From contig JABBBF010000180.1 in NCBI GenBank assembly GCA_018607545.1, forward strand, positions 1 through 11,141: 11,141 nucleotides of DNA, given 5' to 3'. The position numbers and the translations under genes are program-made. The notes beneath the pieces were generated by a model. It saw only the letters and a list, made by a program, of their open reading frames with translations, searched no databases and was not told the DNA's origin. This stretch comes from SAR92 clade bacterium. Its GTDB lineage: Bacteria > Pseudomonadota > Gammaproteobacteria > Pseudomonadales > Porticoccaceae. Shown one piece after another: positions 1-6,561 of this stretch (positions are counted from its first letter, which is position 1; each line of letters opens with the position of its first letter).

Positions 1-1
1 G

Positions 2-334
2 CTGGGCAATGATCTTTCTTATGAGGAAGTTTTTAGCCAGCAGCTCAAATACTACCTGGGCAAAAATGATGCGCTACTGCTAGTTAGCTCCAGCGGCAAT
101 TCCCCCAATGTTGTAAAAGCCTGTGAATACGCCAACAGCCAGGGCGTTCCCACTATTGCCTTTGTCGGCTTTAAGGGGGGCAAGCTTCGAGATATTGCTA
201 AACATTGTGTGTGGATACCCATAGAGAATTACGGCATGGCCGAGGACGCCCACCAGAGTCTTATGCATGTGACGACCCAGTACATTATGGCCTATTCCCA
301 TCAGCGTATGGCCGCCGAGGCACAGTGTGACTGA
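2..334 (+). CDS. gmhA: SIS-domain phosphoheptose isomerase, GmhA-like (5' end outside the window)
   Basis: The frame is open from base 2 to TGA at 332-334, giving the last 110 residues of a protein whose N-terminus lies upstream. The visible part is the C-terminal half of a SIS (sugar isomerase) domain. It has the phosphosugar-binding Ser-rich loop LVSSSGNSPNVV (residues 27-38 of the fragment), then a GVPTIAFVGFKGGKL strand-loop, and a late EDAHQSLMH helix. The first His of that helix (84) falls where the catalytic His of E. coli GmhA lies, by my remembered alignment. GmhA enzymes convert sedoheptulose 7-phosphate to D-glycero-D-manno-heptose 7-phosphate in the cytoplasm. The HddA-type kinase and the nucleotidyltransferase downstream support this role over other SIS isomerases. 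The stop overlaps the next gene's GTG start by 8 bp. Without the N-terminal half the exact subfamily is inferred. Confidence 0.82.
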   Translation: MGNDLSYEEVFSQQLKYYLGKNDALLLVSSSGNSPNVVKACEYANSQGVPTIAFVGFKGGKLRDIAKHCVWIPIENYGMAEDAHQSLMHVTTQYIMAYSHQRMAAEAQCD

Positions 335-1382
335 GCACTCTGCTATTGGGGTGGTGGTTATTGGGCGCAATGAGGGTGAGCGTTTAAAGCGCTGCCTGAG
401 TTCGATCCAGAGCCAGCACAGTGGGCCGGTGGTCTATGTGGACTCTGGTTCAACGGATGGTAGTGCCGATTACGCGAGGTCTGTTGGTGTGGATGTTGTT
501 GATCTGGATATCAGTGTTCCCTTTACCATGGCGCGGGGGAGAAATGCCGGCTTCGCCTATCTGATTCAACGTTATGCTGATTGTCAGTTTGTGCAATTTG
601 TCGATGGCGATTGTGAAGTTTCTGACGGTTGGATAGACCTCGGCTTGCAGTTTTTACAGGGTTATCCTGCCTATGGCGCAGTCTGCGGCAATCGCCGAGA
701 GCGGTTTCCCGAGGCGACAATTTATAACCAGCTTATCAATATGGAGTGGCAGGGCAGTGAAGGTGAGGTGAATGCCTGTGGTGGTGATGCTGTCTACTCT
801 GTTGCCAGCTTTAAGGCGGCGGGTTGCTTTAATGAAACCATGATCGCTGGTGAAGAGGCGGATCTCTGTTTACGTATTCGCAGGCAGGGCTTGCGCCTGA
901 TGCGACTGGATAGCCCGATGACGATTCACGATGCCAATATGCAGCATTTCTCGCAGTGGTGGAAACGCTCGGTACGCTGCGGGCACGCCTATGCTCATGG
1001 TTATGATCTGCACAGATTTGACGCTGTAGAGGGCGAAATAAGCTATAAAAAGAAACTCCTGCTAAGCAGTTTGATTTATGGGTTGTTGCTGCCGGTTCTA
1101 CTGATTTTTTGCATTCTGATGGGGATTGGCAGTTCGTTAACTACAGGACAATTTCTGTTGTTTAGCCTGGGGGTTTTGGCGCTCTATCTTCGGGTTGCAT
1201 ACAAGGCTGCAACATCGAAATCAGATAGCATTAACTCAATTGGCCAGCGTGTGCTCTATGGGGCTTTTATTTTGTTGGGCAAGCTTCCTGAGGCTCTCGG
1301 GGTGCTGCATTACTACTCCAACAGGGCACTGGGTAAGACCAGTAAAATTATTGAATACAAAATGGAAAATAAACAGGAATAG
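327..1382 (+). CDS. GT2-family glycosyltransferase with C-terminal membrane segments
   Basis: This 351-residue protein starts with GTG at 327. A GAGG at 317-320 sits six bases upstream, inside the end of the preceding gene. Residues 7-230 form a GT-A fold: the N-terminal nucleotide-binding strand VVVIGRNEGERL (9-20), VYVDSGSTDGS (37-47), the metal-binding DxD as DGD at 93-95, and an acceptor/catalytic-type GEEADLCLR (175-183). Two hydrophobic stretches follow at about 244-268 and 272-292, with a weaker one at 305-325. The enzyme is therefore probably anchored at the inner membrane and builds a lipid-linked glycan on the cytoplasmic side. The donor sugar cannot be told from sequence. Context suggests it adds a sugar, possibly the heptose made by the neighbouring enzymes, to an EPS repeat unit. 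Family assignment is firm; the specific role is inference. Confidence 0.88.
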   Translation: MTEHSAIGVVVIGRNEGERLKRCLSSIQSQHSGPVVYVDSGSTDGSADYARSVGVDVVDLDISVPFTMARGRNAGFAYLIQRYADCQFVQFVDGDCEVSDGWIDLGLQFLQGYPAYGAVCGNRRERFPEATIYNQLINMEWQGSEGEVNACGGDAVYSVASFKAAGCFNETMIAGEEADLCLRIRRQGLRLMRLDSPMTIHDANMQHFSQWWKRSVRCGHAYAHGYDLHRFDAVEGEISYKKKLLLSSLIYGLLLPVLLIFCILMGIGSSLTTGQFLLFSLGVLALYLRVAYKAATSKSDSINSIGQRVLYGAFILLGKLPEALGVLHYYSNRALGKTSKIIEYKMENKQE

Positions 1383-1400
1383 GGAAGCGCTTGTTCGCTA

Positions 1401-1405
1401 AAGGA
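1401..1405 (+). promoter_or_regulatory. Shine-Dalgarno for the GT4 glycosyltransferase
   Basis: AAGGA lies five bases before the ATG at 1411, in the 28-base gap after the GT2 gene. It supports 1411 as the start. Confidence 0.6.
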
Positions 1406-1410
1406 TTAGG

Positions 1411-2694
1411 ATGATTCACTATATAACCAGTACCGGTGTTGGCAATGCCTGGGTTGGCAATGAGTTGATGGCTCTGGCTGACAGAGGTATTGCCTTTCGC
1501 TTGCACTCCCTGCACAGGCCAGCGACAACCTTTTTTAAATCTGATCGTGTTAAGCAGATTGCTGAGCAGACAAACTATATTTATCCGCTGAGCCCCTGGC
1601 ATGTTTTTGCGAGCCTGCTGTTGGCGCCTTTTCTCTTTCCACGTTATTTTTTTCCGGCGCTGTGGAATAGTTTATTTGGACGCAAAGAGTCATTTTCTAT
1701 TCGGCTAAAATCAATTTTGCACTTCTGTGTGGCCTGCGTCTGGGCGCGATCTCTGCGCAAGCAGCAGGTTTCCCATATCCATTCTCAGTGGATTAATTCT
1801 TGTGGCACTGTGGGTATGTACGCCGCCTGGCTGTTAAATAAACCCTTTAGTTTCACCGGTCATGCGGCAGATTTGTTTCGAGAGCGCTGCGCGCTAAAAG
1901 ACAAAATTAAACGTGCAGAGTTTATTGTCTGTATCTCTTCATTTCATCGGGATTTTTATCTCTCCGAAGGTGCTGATCCAAGCCAGTTGATTATTAGTTA
2001 CTGCGGTATAGATACCAGTATGTTTTCGCCCAGTCCAGCGTCTGATTCAGGATCTGAAAGCCAGGGTAATCCCCCAATTAAATTGCTCTCTGCAGCCCGT
2101 CTGGTGGATAAAAAAGGCTTTAAATATCTTATTTCAGCTTGTAAAAGCCTGGCAGATCAGGGCGTGGATTTCAGTTGCACCATTGCTGGTGATGGCCCGC
2201 TTCTAAATGAGCTTGAATACCAAATTCAGCGGCTGCATTTAGGTGGCAGCGTGACGCTAACAGGACGCCCGATTTTGCAGGAGGATATTCCAGGCTTTAT
2301 GCGCCGTGGGGATATCTTCTGTCTGCCCTGTGTCTGGGCTAGTGACGGTGATGTCGATGGCCTGCCGCAGATGTTAATGGAAGCTATGGCCTGTGGTGTT
2401 CCTGTGGTATCGACAAAATTGGTCGGGATTCCCGATCTTGTGGTCGATGGTGAAACTGGATTGCTTGCTGAGCCCAATAGTACAGATGACCTTAGCAGCA
2501 AGCTGGGACAGTTAATCGAAGATCAGCCATTGCGCAGCAGTCTCGCTGCCAATGGTCGGCAGCGCGTTGAGCGACAATTTGATCTATCGACCTGCTTAAA
2601 TCCATTGTTTGAAAAGTTTATGCAAAACCTTGAGCGTGAAAACATTGCACAAAATAACCTTAAAAAAACCAATGCTAAAGGAATTAGCAAATGA
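1411..2694 (+). CDS. GT4-type (GT-B fold) glycosyltransferase, colanic-acid/WcaL-like
   Basis: This is a 427-residue retaining glycosyltransferase of the GT-B fold. The N-terminal acceptor domain (about 1-205) contains VSHIHSQWINSCGTVG (120-135) and FTGHAADLF (148-156), both typical of WcaL/AmsK-like enzymes. The C-terminal donor domain begins at about 223 with KLLSAARLVDKKGF (224-237). It carries TIAGDGPLL (257-265) and the nucleotide-sugar signature DGLPQMLMEAMACGVPVVST (316-335). In the usual E-x7-E motif the first acid is Asp316 and the second Glu324, a substitution I recall in relatives. Two short hydrophobic patches near 65-85 and 100-110 could allow membrane association. Neighbours suggest it adds a sugar in EPS assembly; donor and linkage are unknown. 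The stop codon overlaps the next start by 4 bp (ATGA). The tail after about 405 is polar and poorly conserved-looking. Confidence 0.87.
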   Translation: MIHYITSTGVGNAWVGNELMALADRGIAFRLHSLHRPATTFFKSDRVKQIAEQTNYIYPLSPWHVFASLLLAPFLFPRYFFPALWNSLFGRKESFSIRLKSILHFCVACVWARSLRKQQVSHIHSQWINSCGTVGMYAAWLLNKPFSFTGHAADLFRERCALKDKIKRAEFIVCISSFHRDFYLSEGADPSQLIISYCGIDTSMFSPSPASDSGSESQGNPPIKLLSAARLVDKKGFKYLISACKSLADQGVDFSCTIAGDGPLLNELEYQIQRLHLGGSVTLTGRPILQEDIPGFMRRGDIFCLPCVWASDGDVDGLPQMLMEAMACGVPVVSTKLVGIPDLVVDGETGLLAEPNSTDDLSSKLGQLIEDQPLRSSLAANGRQRVERQFDLSTCLNPLFEKFMQNLERENIAQNNLKKTNAKGISK

Positions 2695-3683
2695 TTATTT
2701 CGCAAACCCCCTACAGGGTGAGTTTTGCCGGCGGTGGCACAGATTTACCGTCGTTCTATCAAAAAGAGATGGGTGCCGTTTTGTCGGTGGGCCTGTCTCA
2801 GCATATGTATGTCACTGTCAGCCCGCGGTTTAAAGCCTCCACTCGTATCGCCTATACGAAAACCGAGATTGCCGACAGCATTGAACAGATCGAGCACACC
2901 ATTGCCCGTGAGGCCCTGCGTATGACCGATCTGGGTAAGCATCTGGAGATTACCACCATTGGCGATGTGCCATCGGGCACAGGCCTGGGATCTAGTAGTA
3001 GCCTGGCGGTGGGTTTGATCAATGCCTTAAATGCCTACAAGGGGCAGATAAGCAGTCCTCAGCAGTTGGCTGAGAAGGCCTGTGAGATAGAGATCGATAT
3101 TCTCAAAAAACCCATTGGAAAACAGGATCAGTACGCGGCTGCATTTGGCTCGCTCAACTATATGCGCTTTAACCCGGATAACAGTGTCGATGTTGAGCCT
3201 GTGCCCTATAAACCTGAAACCCTTCGCGAGTTAGAGTCGCGAACCCTGTTGCTGTATACCGCACAGCAGCGCAGCGCTGACGATATTCTGGTGAAACAGA
3301 GTGCCGGCACCCAACGCCAGGATACATTCTCGGTGCTCAGAGAGATGCGCGATCTTGCCGAAGAGATGCGCAGTGTTATCTCCGGCAGTGGCAATATCGA
3401 CGACTTTGCCGCGTTGTTACATCAGGGCTGGCTGCTTAAAAAATCCCTCGGTTTTGGTATTTCCAACCAACATATTGATGACTGGTATAGCGCAGCGCTA
3501 AAGGCCGGTGCCCAGGGTGGTAAGTTGCTCGGTGCTGGTGGTGGCGGGTTTTTAATGCTGTTGGCTCCAGCGGAAAAACATCAGGCAATTCGGGATGCGC
3601 TGGGCAATCCGCGGGAGATTCCGTTTGAGGTCGATCGCCGGGGTAGTCGAATAATTTTTATCAGTGACAGGTACAAAATTTAA
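2691..3683 (+). CDS. hddA: GHMP kinase, D-glycero-alpha-D-manno-heptose 7-phosphate kinase (HddA-like)
   Basis: This is a 330-residue cytoplasmic sugar kinase. It starts at ATG 2691 with AAGGA at 2678-2682 eight bases upstream. GHMP hallmarks are present in order: RVSFAGGGTDLPSFY (9-23), the ATP-binding motif VPSGTGLGSSSS (93-104), KQDQYAAAFG (144-153) with probable catalytic Asp146, and the C-terminal glycine motif KLLGAGGGGFLML (278-290). AGGGTDLP near the N-terminus and KQDQYA are what I recognise as the HddA / sugar-1-kinase branch, as opposed to galactokinase or mevalonate kinase. HddA phosphorylates D-glycero-D-manno-heptose 7-phosphate at O1 with alpha configuration, the branch leading to GDP-heptose. 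A GmhA-like isomerase upstream and a nucleotidyltransferase downstream support this. An L-fucose or other heptose kinase would be the main alternative. Confidence 0.87.
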   Translation: MIISQTPYRVSFAGGGTDLPSFYQKEMGAVLSVGLSQHMYVTVSPRFKASTRIAYTKTEIADSIEQIEHTIAREALRMTDLGKHLEITTIGDVPSGTGLGSSSSLAVGLINALNAYKGQISSPQQLAEKACEIEIDILKKPIGKQDQYAAAFGSLNYMRFNPDNSVDVEPVPYKPETLRELESRTLLLYTAQQRSADDILVKQSAGTQRQDTFSVLREMRDLAEEMRSVISGSGNIDDFAALLHQGWLLKKSLGFGISNQHIDDWYSAALKAGAQGGKLLGAGGGGFLMLLAPAEKHQAIRDALGNPREIPFEVDRRGSRIIFISDRYKI

Positions 3684-3737
3684 TGCAGTAAAGTATTGGC
3701 GTCATATTTTATCGCTATAAAGGATTTCAAATTCCAT

Positions 3738-3742
3738 GGAGG
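3738..3742 (+). promoter_or_regulatory. Shine-Dalgarno GGAGG that decides the start of the GalE-like gene
   Basis: GGAGG lies five bases before ATG 3748. A second in-frame ATG at 3736 overlaps this SD and has no good SD of its own, so it would only add MEEK in front of the Rossmann strand. The later start is preferred. Confidence 0.75.
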
Positions 3743-3747
3743 AAAAA

Positions 3748-4734
3748 ATGAAAATATTATTAACAGGTGGTGCTGGTTATGTGGGCAGTGCCTGCTTGCG
3801 ACTTTTGAAACAGTCTGGTCATCAGGTTATAGCCTTCGACAATCTGGTTGAAGGTCATGCTAAAGCGGTTGATGGTGCCGATCTGGTTGTCGGTGATATT
3901 CGCGATACAGTGCTGTTGGAAAAAACTCTGCGCGACAATCAGATTGATGCGGTGATGCACTTTGCTGCAGCCACCAACGTCGGTGAGTCGGTGACCAATC
4001 CCAGTTATCATTACGACAATAATATCGGCGGTACTCTGTCGCTGTTAAATGCCATGGTTGCTACTGGTGTTAAAAAAATTCTCTTTTCCAGCACCTGTGC
4101 AACCTACGGTTTAAATCCCTCCAGCCCCATGTCAGAGGATGCCGAGCAGGATCCCTGCAGTCCCTACGCGCGAACCAAGCTGGCGGTTGAATGGATGATC
4201 AGGGATTTTGCCCACACCTATGGCTTGGGCTTTACTATTCTGCGTTATTTTAATGCTGCAGGGGCTTCGAGTGATGGTCGATTTGGTGAATACCACCATC
4301 CGGAGACTCATCTGATTCCACTGGTTTTGCAGGATATCCTCGAAGGTCCAAGAGCCTTAAAAGTATTTGGCAATGACTACCCAACAGCTGATGGCACCTG
4401 CATTCGCGACTATGTGCATATTGAAGATCTGGCCAGTGCTCATCTCTTGGCGATGGAGGCAATTGCTGAAGATACTGCCGAGGTTTACAACATCGGCACA
4501 GGCAATGGTCAGTCGGTGCTGGATATTATTAAAGCCTGTGAGCTGGTATCTGGTCATCAGGTGGAATACAGCGTTGTCGAGCGCAGGCCCGGTGATGCCC
4601 CAGAGTTGGTGGCCGATCCGCGCAAGCTGAAAACCCGCCTGGGCTGGAAACCAAAGTACACAAATATCGAGGATACTGTGCGCACCGCTTGGCTATGGCA
4701 CAAAAATAAACCAGATGGCTATGAGAAGAAATAA
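3748..4734 (+). CDS. galE: UDP-glucose 4-epimerase family protein (GalE-like extended SDR)
   Basis: With the start at 3748 this is a 328-residue extended short-chain dehydrogenase/reductase, close to the usual GalE length of about 338. The start places MKILLTGGAGYVGS directly at the N-terminus, the NAD-binding TGGAGYVGS at 6-14. The active site is SSTCATYG (114-121), with Thr116 where E. coli GalE has Ser124, and YARTK (Tyr140, Lys144). LRYFNAAGA (165-173), DGTCIRDYVHIEDLA (215-229) and RRPGDAPELVAD (279-290) are GalE signatures. The position I align with the substrate-gating Tyr299 of E. coli GalE is Leu287, so a strictly UDP-Glc/Gal specificity is not assured. It probably supplies UDP-Gal, UDP-GalNAc or another 4-epimer for EPS synthesis. 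A 64-base gap separates it from the kinase upstream; the next SDR follows after 12 bases. Confidence 0.85.
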   Translation: MKILLTGGAGYVGSACLRLLKQSGHQVIAFDNLVEGHAKAVDGADLVVGDIRDTVLLEKTLRDNQIDAVMHFAAATNVGESVTNPSYHYDNNIGGTLSLLNAMVATGVKKILFSSTCATYGLNPSSPMSEDAEQDPCSPYARTKLAVEWMIRDFAHTYGLGFTILRYFNAAGASSDGRFGEYHHPETHLIPLVLQDILEGPRALKVFGNDYPTADGTCIRDYVHIEDLASAHLLAMEAIAEDTAEVYNIGTGNGQSVLDIIKACELVSGHQVEYSVVERRPGDAPELVADPRKLKTRLGWKPKYTNIEDTVRTAWLWHKNKPDGYEKK

Positions 4735-4746
4735 CAAGGATCTGAT

Positions 4747-5874
4747 ATGAAAGTATTGGTCACCGGTGGTGCCGGTTTTATTGGCTCCCACACAGTCGAT
4801 AAGCTTATTGAGCTTGGTCACGAGGTGAGAATTCTCGACTGCCTTAAAAAGCCCGTGCATCTCAAGGGGATGCCACCGTGGATTAATAAGCAGGCCGAGT
4901 TTATTCTCGGCGATGTGCGCAATAAAGAGGATCTGCAGAGTGCTATGCAGGGTGTTGACGCCATCTATCATCTGGCGGCCTATCAGGATTATCTGCCAGA
5001 TCTGTCCAATTTCTTTGCTACCAATGCGGTTAGCACTGCATTGCTTTACGAAATTATTGTTGAGCAAAAGTTAGACATTCAAAAAGTGATTGTCGCCAGT
5101 AGCCAGTTTGTTCAGGGCGAGGGGAAATACCGCTGCAGTAATTGCCAAACGAAACATACGCCGCTGATGCGCGTGGAAAAAGATCTTATTAAGCGCAGCT
5201 GGGAGCATCGCTGCCCCAACTGTGAGACGCCGCTGAGTTGGGAGTGGACCGATGAAAATCATATAGCACCGCCCAATGCCTACGCCCTGTCGAAGCACTC
5301 ACAGGAGCAGCAGGCGATAGCCTTTGGTGAGCGCTATGGCATTCCCTCTGTGGCACTTCGCTACTCCATTGTGCAGGGCGCGCGGCAGTCTTTCTACAAT
5401 GCGTATAGTGGCGCCTGTCGTATATTCTGCCTCAACTATTACTTTGCCAAGGCGCCAACGCTCTATGAGGATGGCGGTCAGTTCCGGGATTTCGTCAATA
5501 TTCACGATGTGGTGGATGCCAATGTATTGGCTCTGACCAATAGCAATATGAATGGCAATGTTTTCAACGTGGGTAGCGGCAAGGCCTATACCATCAAACA
5601 GTTCGCCGATATTGTTCGCGATGAAGTTCAGCATCACCACCTGCAGCCCTTACCTGAGGCGATTATTCCCGCTGCCTACCGCTTTGGTGATACGCGCAAT
5701 GCCTGCTCAGATATAAGCAAACTTAAAAGCATGGGCTGGAGTCCTAAGTATTCTCCCATTGACTCGGTGAGAGAATATGTCGACTGGCTTTACGCTCAGG
5801 ATAACGTTGAAGATATTTTGGAATATGCAGAACAAACGATGAAGAAACTGGATGTAGTGAGAAATTCAGCCTAA
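4747..5874 (+). CDS. Extended SDR nucleotide-sugar epimerase/dehydratase with a zinc-ribbon-like insert
   Basis: This 375-residue NAD-dependent SDR starts at ATG 4747, with AAGGA at 4736-4740. The Rossmann motif TGGAGFIGSH is at 6-15, a YHLAAYQDY strand at 74-82, and the catalytic residues are VASSQF (116-121) and YALSK (Tyr179, Lys183). Ser118/119 and Tyr179 are about 60 residues apart, against roughly 25 in ordinary SDRs. The extra segment holds RCSNC (Cys130, Cys133) and RCPNC (Cys156, Cys159), four cysteines spaced like a zinc ribbon. I recall this insert in a branch annotated as dTDP-L-rhamnose 4-epimerase-like or simply NAD-dependent epimerase. The C-terminal part shows QFRDFVNIHDVVDA (245-258) and FNVGSG, as in GalE/RmlB relatives. 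It acts in the cytoplasm on a nucleotide sugar; the substrate is unknown. The final residues after about 350 form a helical tail. Confidence 0.82.
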   Translation: MKVLVTGGAGFIGSHTVDKLIELGHEVRILDCLKKPVHLKGMPPWINKQAEFILGDVRNKEDLQSAMQGVDAIYHLAAYQDYLPDLSNFFATNAVSTALLYEIIVEQKLDIQKVIVASSQFVQGEGKYRCSNCQTKHTPLMRVEKDLIKRSWEHRCPNCETPLSWEWTDENHIAPPNAYALSKHSQEQQAIAFGERYGIPSVALRYSIVQGARQSFYNAYSGACRIFCLNYYFAKAPTLYEDGGQFRDFVNIHDVVDANVLALTNSNMNGNVFNVGSGKAYTIKQFADIVRDEVQHHHLQPLPEAIIPAAYRFGDTRNACSDISKLKSMGWSPKYSPIDSVREYVDWLYAQDNVEDILEYAEQTMKKLDVVRNSA

Positions 5875-5934
5875 CTTATATAAATAGGCATAACTATCTC
5901 CAACAGGCGCTAATAACTGACAATGGATTGTTAA
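5875..5934 (+). other. 60-base intergenic gap before the phosphatase gene
   Basis: This is an AT-rich spacer, one of only two gaps of about 60 bases in the window. It contains TATATAAATA-like sequence near 5878-5887 but no convincing -35/-10 pair and no clear hairpin-plus-T-run. A weak SD-like GGA at 5925-5927 precedes the ATG at 5935. It may hold an internal promoter, but nothing definite is visible. Confidence 0.3.
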
Positions 5935-6561
5935 ATGAATTGGTTTTTTATAAGACACGGACAGATAAATTCCAACCTGAATAAAGTTTATTCGGGCCGC
6001 AGTGATGAACCTCTGAATGCAAAGGGTCTCGAGCAGGCCCATCAAGCGGCTGAGCTGGTTAAGTCCAAGGCTATTGATCGAGTCATTTCCAGTCCGCTGG
6101 CTCGAGCCGGGCAGACGGCAAATATTATAGCCTCGGCAAATGGTCTTAAGGTGACCTTTGATCCGGCATTTAACGAGATGAAATTCGGGGCCTGGGAAGG
6201 TAAAAGTGAAAGCGCTATCCAGCAGCAATATCCACTGGAATGGCGACTGTGGAACACCTCACCCCATCAGCTGAAATTGCCCGGCAGGGAAACGCTTCAG
6301 CAGCTTCAGCAACGTGTTGTTGAACGAATGCACAATATCTCTTTAGAGAGCAGGGACAGAAATAGTAAAGACCAAACTATTTTAGTCGTTACTCATGTGG
6401 CAGTGATACGTGTTGCACTGCTTTATGCACAACAGAGACCGCTCTCGGAATACAAGTCGGTGACTGTTGATAACTGCCAGTTATTTCCGATTTCTCTGAT
6501 AGACCATAATTGGCAAAAGGAGCGTATGCAGTGCAAAGCGTTGCGCGAGGTTGCCCGGTGA
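5935..6561 (+). CDS. Histidine phosphatase (phosphoglycerate-mutase-like); candidate heptose-1,7-bisphosphate 7-phosphatase
   Basis: This 208-residue protein belongs to histidine phosphatase branch 1. The phospho-accepting motif FFIRHGQ is at 4-10 (Arg7, His8), followed by SGRSDEPLNAKG (20-31) and SSPLARAGQTA (52-62, with the phosphate-binding Arg57). The acid/base region EMKFGAWEGK is at 81-90 (Glu81), and the second catalytic His is in VVTHVAVIR (His154). All core catalytic residues are therefore present. Relatives are often annotated as alpha-ribazole phosphatase (CobC) or phosphoglycerate mutase, but no cobalamin gene is nearby. It lies between heptose-pathway genes, and its TGA overlaps the nucleotidyltransferase start by 4 bp. 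The inferred role is removal of the 7-phosphate from heptose 1,7-bisphosphate, the step normally done by the HAD enzyme GmhB. The family is certain; the substrate is inference. Confidence 0.85.
   Translation: MNWFFIRHGQINSNLNKVYSGRSDEPLNAKGLEQAHQAAELVKSKAIDRVISSPLARAGQTANIIASANGLKVTFDPAFNEMKFGAWEGKSESAIQQQYPLEWRLWNTSPHQLKLPGRETLQQLQQRVVERMHNISLESRDRNSKDQTILVVTHVAVIRVALLYAQQRPLSEYKSVTVDNCQLFPISLIDHNWQKERMQCKALREVAR
6547..6550 (+). promoter_or_regulatory. Shine-Dalgarno GAGG for the nucleotidyltransferase GTG start
   Basis: GAGG lies seven bases before GTG 6558, inside the end of the phosphatase gene. It supports GTG 6558 over the in-frame TTG at 6510, which would add 16 residues that resemble no known nucleotidyltransferase N-terminus. 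Confidence 0.6.

Noticed and set aside
1385..1392. Palindrome AAGCGCTT between the two glycosyltransferase genes as a terminator or operator
   Set aside because: It is only 8 bases with no loop or T-run, and is likely chance.
3696..3721. Possible promoter before the GalE-like gene (TTGGCG with TATAAA)
   Set aside because: The spacing between the hexamers is only about 14 bases and the -35 match is poor, so it is not convincing.
4693..5067. Minus-strand open frame of 124 codons, the longest on that strand
   Set aside because: It lies antisense to the two SDR genes, has no recognisable motif or SD support, and fits a shadow of strong coding on the + strand.
5877..5900. TATA-rich stretch as a promoter before the phosphatase
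   Set aside because: No -35-like hexamer lies at a normal distance; AT-richness alone is not evidence.
6294..6314. Short tandem repeat (cttcagcag units) in the phosphatase gene
   Set aside because: It encodes a Leu-Gln-Gln helix and is only two units long; it is ordinary coding sequence.
6510..6557. Longer N-terminus for the nucleotidyltransferase starting at TTG 6510
   Set aside because: It would add 16 residues before the first Rossmann strand; GTG 6558 has its own SD and a typical 4 bp overlap with the upstream stop.
5935..6561. Alpha-ribazole phosphatase (CobC) as the phosphatase's function
   Set aside because: The sequence type allows it, but no cobalamin gene is nearby and the gene is coupled to a sugar nucleotidyltransferase; kept only as an alternative.
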